This document shows, in pieces, positions 35,300 through 44,955 of a stretch of DNA of 64,000 bases. How positions within the stretch are numbered: the first letter of the stretch is position 1; the number at the start of each line of letters is the position of its first letter. The stretch lies in contig CACFZE010000004.1 of assembly GCA_902570695.1 (NCBI GenBank), positions 38,989-102,988 of the forward strand. The letters run 5' to 3'. This DNA comes from an uncultured Pelagibacteraceae bacterium. GTDB lineage: Bacteria > Pseudomonadota > Alphaproteobacteria > Pelagibacterales > Pelagibacteraceae. The position numbers and the translations under genes are program-made. Under the pieces are notes generated by a model. The model ran no database searches. It was not told the origin of the DNA and worked only from the letters and a program-made list of their open reading frames with translations.

Positions 35300-36106
35300 A
35301 TGTTTTCATTTTTTAAAAAAAAAAAAATTGTTAGTCATTTAAGACTTACTGGCGTCATAGGAAATGTTGGAAAGTTTAAACAAGGAATAGAATATTCCTC
35401 TCAAGAAGAAATGATAAAAAAAGCTTTTTCAGTAAAAAAAGCAGAGGCTGTTGCAATTTCAATTAATTCACCAGGTGGTTCACCCGTTCAATCACATCTA
35501 ATATATAAATTTATTAGAGAACAGTCTAAGAAAAACAAAAAAAAAGTAATAGTTTTTGCTGAAGATGTTGCTGCATCTGGAGGCTATCTAATTGCATGCG
35601 CAGGTGATGAGATTTATGCTAATGCAAGTTCTATAATCGGATCAATAGGAGTAATTTATTCTTCTTTTGGTTTTAAAGATTTAATTCAAAAAATAGGGGT
35701 TCAAAGAAGGGTTTATACAGCTGGAAAAAATAAAAGTACTCTAGACCCTTTTTTAGATGAGAAAGAAGAGGACATTCAAAGATTAAAAAATATTCAACTG
35801 GAACTTCATCAAGAATTTATTAATGTTGTAGAGGAAAGTAGATCAACAAAGTTAAACAAGACTGATGTTGAACTTTTTTCTGGAGAATTTTGGTCTGGCA
35901 AAACATCTTTAAAACTTGGTTTGATAGATGGACTAGGGAATGCAGAACAGATATTGAGAGAAAAATTTGGTGAAGATGTTGAAATTAAAAAGTTTGAAAA
36001 GTCTAAAGGATGGCTTGCCAAAAAACTTTCGTCTTCAGAAGATCATGCGGATAAATTGATAAGTGTTTTAGAAGAAAGATCTATTTGGCAAAAATATGGC
36101 TTCTAA
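35300..36106 (+). CDS. S49 family peptidase (SppA-like)
   Basis: S49 features: [39 protein letters not shown] with the catalytic serine in [17 protein letters not shown] and the likely general-base lysine in [13 protein letters not shown] start at ATG 35300 ([11 protein letters not shown]); the TTG at 35273 would add MSKIFIIIC. There is no convincing signal peptide or membrane anchor in the shorter form. Relatives degrade signal peptides. A 13-A run covers codons 5-8. The end overlaps glyQ by 11 bp. Confidence 0.85.
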   Translation: MFSFFKKKKIVSHLRLTGVIGNVGKFKQGIEYSSQEEMIKKAFSVKKAEAVAISINSPGGSPVQSHLIYKFIREQSKKNKKKVIVFAEDVAASGGYLIACAGDEIYANASSIIGSIGVIYSSFGFKDLIQKIGVQRRVYTAGKNKSTLDPFLDEKEEDIQRLKNIQLELHQEFINVVEESRSTKLNKTDVELFSGEFWSGKTSLKLGLIDGLGNAEQILREKFGEDVEIKKFEKSKGWLAKKLSSSEDHADKLISVLEERSIWQKYGF

Positions 36107-36980
36107 AAAAATAACAAAAAATCCAAAATCATTTATTTCTTTTCAGGATACAATTTTAAATCTTCAAAAGTACTGGTCAAAAAAAGGTTGTGTTATTTTA
36201 CAACCTTATGATTTAGAAGTTGGAGCAGGAACATTTCACCCAGCAACAACTCTAAGATCATTAGGTTCTAAACCATGGAAAACAGCTTACGTTCAACCAT
36301 CAAGAAGACCAACAGATGGAAGGTATGGAGAAAATCCTAATCGTTTGCAACATTATTATCAATTTCAAGTTTTAGTAAAACCTTCACCAAAAGATATTAA
36401 AAAAATGTATCTTAATAGCCTTTCATCAATAGGGATTAAATACGAAGAGCACGATATCAGATTTGTAGAGGATGATTGGGAAAGTCCAACCTTAGGTGCT
36501 GCTGGCCTTGGATGGGAAGTATGGTGCGATGGTATGGAAGTTACTCAATTTACTTATTTTCAACAAATGGCAGGTATGGAATGCAACCCAATATCTGTTG
36601 AAATTACTTATGGTTTAGAGAGATTATGTATGTTTATTCAAGGTAAAAAAAATGTTTTTGATTTAATTTGGAATGATGAGGGAGTTTTATACAAAGATGT
36701 TTTTCATCAAGCTGAAAAAGAATTTTCAGCCTATAATTTTGAGTATGCAAACACAGATAAATTATTTAAAATTTTTGATATGCTCGAAGAAGAAGCAAAA
36801 TCATTAATTGAAAAGAAAATTTCTCTTCCAGCATATGATCAATGTTTAAAATCAAGTCATGTGTTCAATATTTTAGATGCTAGAGGAGTTATAAGTGTTG
36901 CTCAAAGAGCAGAATATATTGCAAGGATAAGAGATCTAACAAGAGAAATTGGAAAAATTTGGGTAGAAACACAAAATTAA
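36096..36980 (+). CDS. glyQ: Glycyl-tRNA synthetase alpha subunit
   Basis: The catalytic alpha subunit of the bacterial alpha2-beta2 type shows [56 protein letters not shown] and [18 protein letters not shown]. At 294 aa it is normal. It activates glycine on class II synthetase machinery and needs GlyS. It overlaps the S49 peptidase gene upstream and is 1 nt from glyS. No glycine riboswitch was seen. Confidence 0.98.
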   Translation: MASKKITKNPKSFISFQDTILNLQKYWSKKGCVILQPYDLEVGAGTFHPATTLRSLGSKPWKTAYVQPSRRPTDGRYGENPNRLQHYYQFQVLVKPSPKDIKKMYLNSLSSIGIKYEEHDIRFVEDDWESPTLGAAGLGWEVWCDGMEVTQFTYFQQMAGMECNPISVEITYGLERLCMFIQGKKNVFDLIWNDEGVLYKDVFHQAEKEFSAYNFEYANTDKLFKIFDMLEEEAKSLIEKKISLPAYDQCLKSSHVFNILDARGVISVAQRAEYIARIRDLTREIGKIWVETQN

Positions 36981-36981
36981 A

Positions 36982-39045
36982 ATGTCTGAATTTTTCCTTG
37001 AATTATTTAGTGAAGAAATACCTTCCAGATTACAAATCAATGCTAGAAATGAATTAACACAAATTTTTAAAAAATTTTTTGATGATAATGAAATTATAGT
37101 TAAAGGTAAAATTAATTCTTATTCAACTCCAAATAGGCTCATTGTTCATATAAGTAAAATATCTAAAGATGTAATAAAAAAAGCTGAGGAAATTAGAGGT
37201 CCTAATATAAATGCTCCAGAAAAGGCTTTGGAAGGATTTTTAAAATCCAATAAAATAAGTAAAGAAAAAGTTATCAAAAAAAGTACTGAAAAAGGCATAT
37301 TCTACTTCTACAACAAACCATCGCAAAAAATAAAAACATACGATTTATTAAAAAAAAGTATTGCAAGTTTACTTTTAAAAATTTCATGGAAAAAATCAAT
37401 GAAATGGGGCAATCATGATTTATATTGGGGAAGACCGTTAAAATCAATATTAGCTTTATTTGATAAAAAAATAATTGAATTTAAATTAAACCATTTACAT
37501 AGTTCAAATAAAACTTTTACAGATAAAGATCTAGAAGATGATGTGAAAAGATTTGATGATTTTAAATCTTATATAAAATTTTTTAAACAAAAAGGAGTAA
37601 CAATTGATCAAGATAAGAGGAAAGAATTTATAATTAAAGAAATAAATAAGGCAACTAATCAAAAAAAAATTCATATAAACGTGAATGAAAAACTTGTAGA
37701 CGAAGTAATAAATATTGTTGAAAAACCAAAAATTTTAGTATGTGAGTTTAATAAGAAATTTTTAGAAATTCCACAAGAAATACTTATTATAACAATGCAG
37801 CATCACCAAAAATATTTTCCTACATTTGATAGCAAAAACAAAATAACAAATAATTTTATAGTTGTAGCAGATTGCAAGGACAAAAAGGGATTAGTTAAAT
37901 TAGGAAATCAAAATGTTGTTGATGCAAGGTTGGCAGATGCAGAATTTTTTTGGAATAGAAATAAGTCTCAAAATTTAGTTAAACAGGTGTCTAGATTGAA
38001 GCAAATTAATTATTTTAAAGGGTTGGGGAGTTATTTTGATAAAATACAAAGAGTAAGAAAACTTAGCGGAATAATATCAGATGAACTTTTAATAAGTAAA
38101 GAAAAGATAGAAATTGCTTCCTCAATTTGCAAAGTAGATTTGATGTCGGATTTAGTTGGAGAGTTTCCCGAATTACAAGGCGTGATGGGTGGATATTTCG
38201 CAAGAGAGCAAGGTTTTGACGAAGAAATAAGTTTAGCAATTTCAGAGCATTACTTACCAAGTGGCATTGATAGCAAAGTTCCAAAAAAACCATACAGCAT
38301 AGCATTATCGTTAAGTGACAAAATAGACTCTTTAGTTGGATTTTTTGGAATTAATCTCAAACCAACTAGTTCAAAAGATCCTTATGCCTTAAGAAGAATG
38401 GCAATTAGTTTATTAAGGTTAATAATTGAAAATCAAAAAAAAATAAAATTAAGAGATCTAATAAATTATTCAATAAATTTATACAAAGAACAAAATTACT
38501 CTTTTGACTCAAAATTGATAAATGATGAATTGGGAGATTTTATTTTAGATAGATTAAAAAATTATTTAAAAGAAAAAAATATTAGGTCGGATATTATTGA
38601 ATGCTCCACTAATTCTTATGGAATAGATGATTTACTAAAAATTTTTAATAAATCATTAAATTTGAATAAAAATATTAAAAAAGATTTCGGTCTTGATGTT
38701 ATTGCAATTTATAAAAGATCTGCAAACATTTTAAACAGCGAAAGTAAATTAAAGTTAGAAATTGTAGGTTCTGCCGATCCTGGTCTCTTTAAAAATGATT
38801 ATGAAAAAAATCTTTATAAAAAAATCCATGCTATAAGAAAGTATTTTTCAAGCATAGGTAGAGACGAGGATTATGATGAAAGTCTTAAAACACTCTCAAG
38901 TGCCAAAATAGAGGTTAATGAGTTTTTTGATAATGTAATAGTTAATGATCAAGAAGAATTAATTAAAAAAAACAGACTAGAACTTTTAAAAATGTTGTGT
39001 AAAAGCTTCGATAATTATTTTAACTTTTCAAAAATAGAAGCATAA
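36982..39045 (+). CDS. glyS: Glycyl-tRNA synthetase beta subunit
   Basis: FFLELFSEEIPSR is the conserved opening of GlyS. Further blocks are SWKKSMKWGNHDLYWGRPLKSI, TMQHHQKYFPTF, DARLADAEFFWNRN, KVDLMSDLVGEFPELQGVMGGYFA and KPTSSKDPYALRRMAI (an HD-like domain region). It binds tRNA-Gly for the alpha subunit. At 687 aa it is close to the usual size. ppdK starts directly after its stop. Confidence 0.96.
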   Translation: MSEFFLELFSEEIPSRLQINARNELTQIFKKFFDDNEIIVKGKINSYSTPNRLIVHISKISKDVIKKAEEIRGPNINAPEKALEGFLKSNKISKEKVIKKSTEKGIFYFYNKPSQKIKTYDLLKKSIASLLLKISWKKSMKWGNHDLYWGRPLKSILALFDKKIIEFKLNHLHSSNKTFTDKDLEDDVKRFDDFKSYIKFFKQKGVTIDQDKRKEFIIKEINKATNQKKIHINVNEKLVDEVINIVEKPKILVCEFNKKFLEIPQEILIITMQHHQKYFPTFDSKNKITNNFIVVADCKDKKGLVKLGNQNVVDARLADAEFFWNRNKSQNLVKQVSRLKQINYFKGLGSYFDKIQRVRKLSGIISDELLISKEKIEIASSICKVDLMSDLVGEFPELQGVMGGYFAREQGFDEEISLAISEHYLPSGIDSKVPKKPYSIALSLSDKIDSLVGFFGINLKPTSSKDPYALRRMAISLLRLIIENQKKIKLRDLINYSINLYKEQNYSFDSKLINDELGDFILDRLKNYLKEKNIRSDIIECSTNSYGIDDLLKIFNKSLNLNKNIKKDFGLDVIAIYKRSANILNSESKLKLEIVGSADPGLFKNDYEKNLYKKIHAIRKYFSSIGRDEDYDESLKTLSSAKIEVNEFFDNVIVNDQEELIKKNRLELLKMLCKSFDNYFNFSKIEA

Positions 39046-41703
39046 ATGTCAAAATTAGTTTTTAATTTTAAATCTAAAGACACAATAAAAATAAAAAACC
39101 CAAAAAATATTTTAGGAGGCAAAGGTGCAAATTTATCAGAAATGGGAAGGATGGGTTTACCTGTCCCACCTGGATTTACGATTTCTACTGAAGTTTGTGA
39201 TTTATTTTATAAAAATAAAAAGAAATTAAAGCCTAAAATTATAAATGAAATAAATAGAGAGTTAAAAAATATTGAAAAAGATTCCGGTAAAAAATTTGGA
39301 GATTTGAAAAATCCTTTGTTGTTATCTGTGAGATCTGGCGCGAGAGTATCCATGCCAGGAATGATGGATACTATTTTAAATCTTGGACTAAATGACAAAA
39401 CTGTAATTGCTTTAGCAAATAAAACATCAAATATGAGATTTGCAAAAGATAGTTATAGACGATTTATACAAATGTATGCAAATGTTGTTATGGGTGTTGA
39501 AAGTTATAATTTTGAAGAACTAATTGAAAATTATAAACTTACAAAAGGTGTTTTGTTAGACACTGATTTGGATGAAGATGACTGGGATGGGTTGATTAAA
39601 GATTTTAAAAATATTGTAAAAGAAAAAACTAAAAAAGATTTTCCACAAAATATAAATGAACAATTACTAGGTGCAATTAGCGCAGTCTTTTTGTCATGGG
39701 ATAGTAACAGAGCAAAGGTTTACAGAAAATTAAATCATATACCTTCAGAGTGGGGAACTGCAGTAAATGTTCAGTCCATGGTTTTTGGTAATATGGGTGT
39801 TGATTGTGCGACAGGTGTTGTGTTTACACGTAATCCATCCAATGGAATGAATGAAATTTATGGCGAATATTTAATAAATGCCCAAGGAGAAGATGTTGTT
39901 GCGGGAACAAGGACGCCTCAACAAATAACTCAGAAAGCTAGAAAAGATGCAAAAGAGACACTTCTTTCAATGGAAGAGTCAATGCCTAGAGTTTACAAAA
40001 ATCTAAAAAAAATTCTTATAAAACTAGAGAAGCACTATAAAGATATGCAGGATGTAGAGTTCACAGTCGAAAATAATAAGTTGTGGATGTTGCAGACTAG
40101 ATCAGGAAAAAGAACTGCAAAATCATCAGTAAAAATTGCTGTCGATATGGAAAGTGAAAAACTCATCACAAAAAAAGAGGCGGTGCTTAGAGTGCAACCA
40201 AATTCATTAGATACTTTGCTTCATCCTACTTTAGATGAAACAGCTAATTTAGAAGTAATAGCCAAAGGCCTTCCAGCTTCGCCAGGAGCAGCTAGTGGAA
40301 AAGTAGTATTTACTTCTGATGAAGCTGAAAGATTAAATGGAATGATGCAGAATACAATATTAGTAAGAGTAGAAACATCACCTGAAGATATCAATGGAAT
40401 GCATGCAGCTAAAGGAATTCTCACCGCAAGAGGAGGAATGACCAGTCATGCTGCAGTAGTTGCAAGAGGAATGGGTAGACCTTGTGTATCAGGCTCAAGC
40501 GAAATAGAGATAGATTACCAAAATAAAATTTTTAAAACGAAAAATAATGAAATTAAAGAAGGTGATTTAATTACCATTGATGGTTCAACTGGTAGAATTA
40601 TAAAAGGAGAGGTTAAAACTGTCAAACCAGAAATATCTGGAGATTTTTCTAAACTTATGAGCTGGGCCGATAAATTTAGAAAACTAAAAATTAGAACTAA
40701 TTCTGAAACCCCTCTAGACAGTAAGACTGCTAGAGAATTCGGGGCTGAAGGAATAGGCCTTTGTAGAACAGAACATATGTTTTTTGATGAAGAGAGAATT
40801 TTATCTGTAAGAGAAATGATATTATCAAAATCAAAAGAAGATAGGGCTAATGCTTTAAAGAAACTCCTTCCTTTTCAAAAAAAGGATTTTATTGATATCT
40901 TTAAAATTATGAATGGTCTTCCTGTTACAGTTAGATTATTAGATCCACCACTTCATGAATTTTTACCCAAAAACCAAAAAGAAATTAGCGATGTAGCAAA
41001 TGCTTTAAAAATTAAAAACTCTGAGCTAGAGGGTAGAATAACGGAACTTCATGAACAAAATCCAATGCTTGGTCATAGGGGTTGCAGACTAGGAATATCG
41101 TTTCCAGAAATATATGAGATGCAGTGCACTGCAATATTTGATGCATTAGTTGAATGTAAAAAGCTCAAGATAAAGCCTATTATTCCAGAGATAATGATAC
41201 CTTTGGTATCAACTGAAGCGGAAATAAAAATAATGAAAGATTTAGTAATTAGAGTTGCAAAAGAAGTTGAAAACAAAACCAAAACAAAACTAAATTTTTT
41301 AGTGGGTACAATGATTGAGCTCCCAAGAGCAGCAATCAAAGCAGATGATATATCTAGACATGCAGAATTCTTTAGTTTTGGAACTAACGATTTAACGCAA
41401 ACCACTTTTGGAATCAGTAGAGATGATAGTGGTAAATTTTTAAATGATTATATTGAAAATAAAATTTTTGATGTTGATCCATTTGTTTCTATAGACGATG
41501 GAGTAGGAGATTTGATTGAAATAGCATCAAAAAAAGGCAGAAAAAATAACAAAAAAATTAAACTTGGTATTTGTGGTGAACATGGAGGGGATCCTAAAAG
41601 TATAGATTTTTGTGCAAGCATTGGTTTAGATTATGTATCCTGTTCACCTTATAGAGTGCCTATTGCGAGACTTGCCGCTGCACAAGCACAACTAAAAAAG
41701 TAA
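39046..41703 (+). CDS. ppdK: Pyruvate, phosphate dikinase
   Basis: At 885 aa all three PPDK domains are present: nucleotide-binding (ILGGKGANLSEMGRMGLPVPPG, LLSVRSGARVSMPGMMDTILNLGLN), the swivelling phosphohistidine domain (TARGGMTSHAAVVARGMGRPCVSG, His about 473) and the PEP/pyruvate domain (GIGLCRTEHMFF, GTNDLTQTTFG, CGEHGGDP). It interconverts pyruvate and PEP using ATP and phosphate. With gap, pgk and fba here it provides the gluconeogenic entry point. It abuts glyS with no gap, an unrelated partner, so co-transcription looks positional. Confidence 0.97.
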   Translation: MSKLVFNFKSKDTIKIKNPKNILGGKGANLSEMGRMGLPVPPGFTISTEVCDLFYKNKKKLKPKIINEINRELKNIEKDSGKKFGDLKNPLLLSVRSGARVSMPGMMDTILNLGLNDKTVIALANKTSNMRFAKDSYRRFIQMYANVVMGVESYNFEELIENYKLTKGVLLDTDLDEDDWDGLIKDFKNIVKEKTKKDFPQNINEQLLGAISAVFLSWDSNRAKVYRKLNHIPSEWGTAVNVQSMVFGNMGVDCATGVVFTRNPSNGMNEIYGEYLINAQGEDVVAGTRTPQQITQKARKDAKETLLSMEESMPRVYKNLKKILIKLEKHYKDMQDVEFTVENNKLWMLQTRSGKRTAKSSVKIAVDMESEKLITKKEAVLRVQPNSLDTLLHPTLDETANLEVIAKGLPASPGAASGKVVFTSDEAERLNGMMQNTILVRVETSPEDINGMHAAKGILTARGGMTSHAAVVARGMGRPCVSGSSEIEIDYQNKIFKTKNNEIKEGDLITIDGSTGRIIKGEVKTVKPEISGDFSKLMSWADKFRKLKIRTNSETPLDSKTAREFGAEGIGLCRTEHMFFDEERILSVREMILSKSKEDRANALKKLLPFQKKDFIDIFKIMNGLPVTVRLLDPPLHEFLPKNQKEISDVANALKIKNSELEGRITELHEQNPMLGHRGCRLGISFPEIYEMQCTAIFDALVECKKLKIKPIIPEIMIPLVSTEAEIKIMKDLVIRVAKEVENKTKTKLNFLVGTMIELPRAAIKADDISRHAEFFSFGTNDLTQTTFGISRDDSGKFLNDYIENKIFDVDPFVSIDDGVGDLIEIASKKGRKNNKKIKLGICGEHGGDPKSIDFCASIGLDYVSCSPYRVPIARLAAAQAQLKK

Positions 41704-41712
41704 AATTAAACT

Positions 41713-42549
41713 CTAGATTTCTAATTTTAAGTCTAATGCATTTATTGAGTGAGTTAAAGATCCTACGGAAATTCTATCTACACCAGAAGATGAAACTTTT
41801 TTAACATTTTTTAAGTTAATTCCTCCTGATGCTTCAGTCTCATAAAATTTCTTAGACATTTTGACTGCTTTTTTTAAATTTTTCGAATTCATATTATCTA
41901 ATAGAATTCTATCAAATTTCAGACCTAATACTCTCTTTAACTGAGATAAATTATCAACCTCTACTGTAATTTTTTTTCTTCCCTTTTTTTTGATAGCTCT
42001 ATGAATTAAATTTTCAAAATTTTTTTCTGAACTTATATGATTATCTTTTATTAAGAATTCATCACTTAAGTTAAATCTGTGGTTTGTTCCACCACCTAAT
42101 TTAACAGCATATTTTTGAATTACTCTAAGATTTGGGATCGTTTTTCTTGTGCAGCATATTTTAGTTTTTTTTCCAACCTTTTTTACAAACATATTTGTTT
42201 TTGTTGCTATTCCAGAAATATGAGAAACAAAATTTAACGCCACTCTTTCACCAATTAAAATATTTCTTAGGTTACCATCAATAGTAGCAATTACCTCACC
42301 TTTTTTAATTCGAGATCCATCTTTTTTTTTATTTTTAAAATTTATTTTATTATCAACTAATTTAAATGTTTCTTTAGCAAATTCTATCCCACCTAAAATT
42401 CCATTTTGGTTACATATCATTTTAACTTTTTTTTTAATATTTTTTTTAATTAATTCTGCGGTAATATCGCCTGATGGATATAAGTCCTCATTCAAAGCTA
42501 ATTTACATGAAGATTTTATAAAATTTTTACTTAATTGAATTTTAGACAC
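41713..42549 (-). CDS. nadC: Nicotinate-nucleotide diphosphorylase (quinolinate PRTase)
   Basis: NadC motifs: EDLYPSGDITAELI, RVALNFVSHISGIATKTN, CCTRKTIPNLRVIQKYAVKLGGGTNHR (read here in short blocks), LLDNMNSKNLKKAV and EASGGINLKNV with GVDRISVGSLTHS. It converts quinolinate and PRPP to nicotinate mononucleotide. At 278 aa it is normal. It lies 5 nt downstream of nadA. The first part is notably Lys-rich. Confidence 0.95.
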   Translation of the reverse strand: MSKIQLSKNFIKSSCKLALNEDLYPSGDITAELIKKNIKKKVKMICNQNGILGGIEFAKETFKLVDNKINFKNKKKDGSRIKKGEVIATIDGNLRNILIGERVALNFVSHISGIATKTNMFVKKVGKKTKICCTRKTIPNLRVIQKYAVKLGGGTNHRFNLSDEFLIKDNHISSEKNFENLIHRAIKKKGRKKITVEVDNLSQLKRVLGLKFDRILLDNMNSKNLKKAVKMSKKFYETEASGGINLKNVKKVSSSGVDRISVGSLTHSINALDLKLEI

Positions 42550-42554
42550 AGATT

Positions 42555-43544
42555 TTATCTGCCTATTTCTGCCATTCTCTCTACAGATTTTCTTGCTTTT
42601 TGAATTATCTCATTATCCATTATTAATTCGTTAGTTTCATTTTCTAAACAATCTAATATTTTAGGCAATGTAATTTTTTTCATATGAGGACAAAGATTGC
42701 ATGGTCTAATAAATTCAACATTTGGATTATCAATTTGTACATTATCGCTCATCGAGCATTCCGTGACCATCATAACTTTTTCTGGTTGATTGTCTTTTAC
42801 GTATTTAATCATCCCACTTGTAGAACCTGCAAAATCAGATGCTTGTATTACATCAGGAGGACATTCAGGATGTGCTATTATTTTTATACCTGGGTTAGCT
42901 TTCCTAATATCATTAATTTCTTGATCATTGAATTGTTCATGCACTTCACAAGTTCCCTTCCAAGAAATAATTTCTATATTAGTTTGTGATGCAACATATT
43001 TAGCTAAAAAATCGTCAGGTAAAAATATTACTTTTTTTACTCCTAATGACTCTACAATTTTTACTGCATTCGCAGATGTACAGCAAATATCAGTTTCAGC
43101 CTTAACATCAGCAGATGTATTTACATACGAGACCACTGGAACACCAGGATATTGTTTTTTTAGATTTCTAACATCATCGCCTGTTATAGACGAAGACAGT
43201 GAACAGCCTGCCTTCATATCTGGTAATAAAACTTTTTTTTCAGGGCTCATTAATTTTGCAGTTTCAGCCATAAAATGAACTCCACACATGACAATTATAT
43301 CCGCTTTTGTTTTTGCGGCCTCTACTGCTAATGCTAAAGAATCCGCAGAAAAATCTGAAATGCCGTGATAAATTTCTGGTGTTTGATAATTGTGTGCAAG
43401 AATTACTGCGTTCTTCTCTTTCTTTAATTTATTAATTTTATAAATGTAAGGTGCATGTGTAGCCCACTCTATCTCCGGAATTTTTTTTGATACCTTGTTA
43501 TAAATTGAGCTTGTTGCTTTTTTTATTTCACTAGTAAATTCCAT
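42555..43544 (-). CDS. nadA: Quinolinate synthase A
   Basis: NadA blocks: AVILAHNYQTPEIYHGISDFSADSL, MCGVHFMAETAKLMSPEKKVLLPD, AGCSLSSSI, and the cluster-ligating cysteines in VMCGVHF, HPECPPDV and RPCNLCPHMK. It condenses iminoaspartate with dihydroxyacetone phosphate using a [4Fe-4S] cluster. At 329 aa it is normal. No nadB (aspartate oxidase) lies between nadA and nadC, so iminoaspartate must come from a gene elsewhere. Confidence 0.97.
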   Translation of the reverse strand: MEFTSEIKKATSSIYNKVSKKIPEIEWATHAPYIYKINKLKKEKNAVILAHNYQTPEIYHGISDFSADSLALAVEAAKTKADIIVMCGVHFMAETAKLMSPEKKVLLPDMKAGCSLSSSITGDDVRNLKKQYPGVPVVSYVNTSADVKAETDICCTSANAVKIVESLGVKKVIFLPDDFLAKYVASQTNIEIISWKGTCEVHEQFNDQEINDIRKANPGIKIIAHPECPPDVIQASDFAGSTSGMIKYVKDNQPEKVMMVTECSMSDNVQIDNPNVEFIRPCNLCPHMKKITLPKILDCLENETNELIMDNEIIQKARKSVERMAEIGR

Positions 43545-43561
43545 AAAAAAAACTTATCAAC

Positions 43562-43590
43562 TTGAAATAGAATTGTCATTCATTTAATCT
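43562..43590 (+). promoter_or_regulatory. Putative promoter of tRNA-Leu
   Basis: TTGAAA (43562-43567), a 17-nt spacer and TAATCT (43585-43590) precede tRNA-Leu, with a start site expected about 5 nt before the mature 5' end. The -10 match is only 3/6. Confidence 0.3.
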
Positions 43591-43602
43591 GCCGCATAAC
43601 AT

Positions 43603-43688
43603 GCGGTCATGCTGAAACTGGTAGACAGGCACGGTTGAGGGCCGTGTGGGCCTAGCCCATGAGAGTTCGAGTCTCTCTGACCGCACCA
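43603..43688 (+). tRNA. tRNA-Leu (GAG)
   Basis: An 86-nt class II tRNA with encoded CCA: acceptor GCGGTCA/TGACCGC pairs perfectly, anticodon stem CACGG/CCGTG, loop TTGAGGG with anticodon GAG (reads CUC/CUU), a long variable arm (TGGGCCTAGCCCA) and T arm GAGAG/CTCTC. It is convergent with ssrA, whose 3' end is roughly 15 nt away. Confidence 0.96.
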
Positions 43689-43699
43689 AAAACAAATCT

Positions 43700-43963
43700 T
43701 TATTAAGGGGCGTTCTGTTGCCAGGTGCCCCAAACCCCGTAACTTAATTAATAAATTAATTAAGCTGCAAGTGCGTAACTTTCGTTAGCATTTATAAATT
43801 AGCCCTTCACGGCGGAACAATACCGAACGAAAGAATAACTTTTAGTCATCCGTCGATCCTAATTCACCCCCATAAGTTGAAAATGGTGGAGGTGGTGGGT
43901 ACTGCCCCCACGTCCGTAATGGTTATTACGAAATTCGTTTATCGTCATAGTTGGAAAACCAAC
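43700..43963 (-). ncRNA. ssrA: tmRNA, circularly permuted two-piece form
   Basis: The 319-bp space between tRNA-Leu and thyX holds ssrA on the minus strand. The acceptor piece comes first and ends CACCTCCACCA (CCA at 43884-43886). After a 12-nt intervening loop, the coding piece begins at 43871 with GGGGGTGAATTAGGATCGACGG, the permuted equivalent of the normal tmRNA 5' end. GGGGGTG pairs with CACCTCC to rebuild the acceptor stem. AACGAA..AATAAC in the acceptor piece pairs with GTTATT..TTCGTT in the coding piece as the long helix. The tag reads ANESYALAA then TAA (43760-43789). A GGGGC/GCCCC hairpin (43707-43731) closes the 3' side. Exact ends are inferred. Confidence 0.9.
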
Positions 43964-43969
43964 ATTAAT

Positions 43970-43997
43970 AATATAAAACCAAACTCAACAGATTCAA
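43970..43997 (-). promoter_or_regulatory. Putative promoter of ssrA
   Basis: On the minus strand TTGAAT (43992-43997), a 16-nt spacer and TATATT (43970-43975) predict a start at about 43963, exactly where a GTTGG-TTTT-CCAAC hairpin begins. The promoter lies inside the short thyX upstream region, so the two genes share this segment. Confidence 0.45.
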
Positions 43998-44007
43998 TAT
44001 ATTATTC

Positions 44008-44955
44008 ATGAAGTTAACCGAAGAACAAATAAAAGAAATAAAAGACCAGCAATCTCAACAAAATTCAACAAAAAGAGTGACGGCACCAGAACTTGAAAAA
44101 ATTCTGTATGATGCAATTCCAATATTAGACCACGGTTTTATAAGAGTTGTTGACTATATGGGTGATGATACCTCTGTAGTTCAATCAGCAAGAGTTTCTT
44201 ATGGAAAAGGCACAAAAAAAGTTTCAACAGATGCTGGTTTAATAAAATATTTGATGAGACATTGGCACAGCACTCCTTTTGAAATGTGTGAAATAAAATA
44301 TCATGTAAAACTACCTATATTTATAGCAAGACAATGGATTAGACATAGAACAGCAAATGTAAATGAATATTCTGCAAGATACTCGATTTTAGATAAAGAA
44401 TTTTATCTACCAGAGCCGCAACATCTTGCTGCTCAATCACAGAGTAATAGACAAGGTAGAGGTGATATTTTAGATGGAGAAAAAGCAAAAAAAGTTTTGA
44501 ATTTATTAAAAGGAGATGCTGAACAAACTTATAATAATTATGAAACTATGCTTAATGAAAGATATGATGGATCAACCATAGATGAAAATGCTGTAGGTTT
44601 GGCAAGAGAGCTTGCTAGAATGAACCTAACACTAAATACTTACACCCAATGGTATTGGAAAACAGATTTATTAAATCTAATGAATTTTTTGAGACTCAGA
44701 GCAGATCATCATGCTCAGTACGAGATTAGAGCTTATGCTGATGCTATGCTTGATACTGTTAAAAAATGGGTACCTGTAACTTATGAAGCTTTTATGGATT
44801 ATAGGGTTGGTGGAACAGAAGTTTCTGCAAAAGGAAAAGTTATTATTCAAAAACTTATAAAAGGAGAAAATGTTTCCATCGATGACACAGGTTTGTCCAA
44901 AAGAGAATGGAACGAACTTATGGAAGCTTTTGATCTTAAAGATAAATTGATTTAA
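44008..44955 (+). CDS. thyX: FAD-dependent thymidylate synthase
   Basis: The ThyX motif is clear in [21 protein letters not shown], with [13 protein letters not shown] upstream and [20 protein letters not shown] downstream. The enzyme methylates dUMP using methylene-tetrahydrofolate with reduced FAD, replacing ThyA and avoiding the need to recycle dihydrofolate. At 315 aa it matches alphaproteobacterial ThyX, including the N-terminal extension before the core. It overlaps the convergent mrp gene by 20 bp. Confidence 0.97.
   Translation: MKLTEEQIKEIKDQQSQQNSTKRVTAPELEKILYDAIPILDHGFIRVVDYMGDDTSVVQSARVSYGKGTKKVSTDAGLIKYLMRHWHSTPFEMCEIKYHVKLPIFIARQWIRHRTANVNEYSARYSILDKEFYLPEPQHLAAQSQSNRQGRGDILDGEKAKKVLNLLKGDAEQTYNNYETMLNERYDGSTIDENAVGLARELARMNLTLNTYTQWYWKTDLLNLMNFLRLRADHHAQYEIRAYADAMLDTVKKWVPVTYEAFMDYRVGGTEVSAKGKVIIQKLIKGENVSIDDTGLSKREWNELMEAFDLKDKLI

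Noticed and set aside
36000-36110. Glycine riboswitch before glyQ
   Set aside because: glyQ overlaps the S49 peptidase gene by 11 bp and no aptamer-like sequence is present upstream.
41073-41405. Minus-strand ORF of 110 aa opposite ppdK
   Set aside because: Antisense shadow of the conserved PEP/pyruvate domain with no motif or start context of its own.
42684-43278. Plus-strand ORFs of 101 and 116 aa opposite nadA
   Set aside because: They are antisense shadows of nadA, which has full motif support; their residues show no domain.
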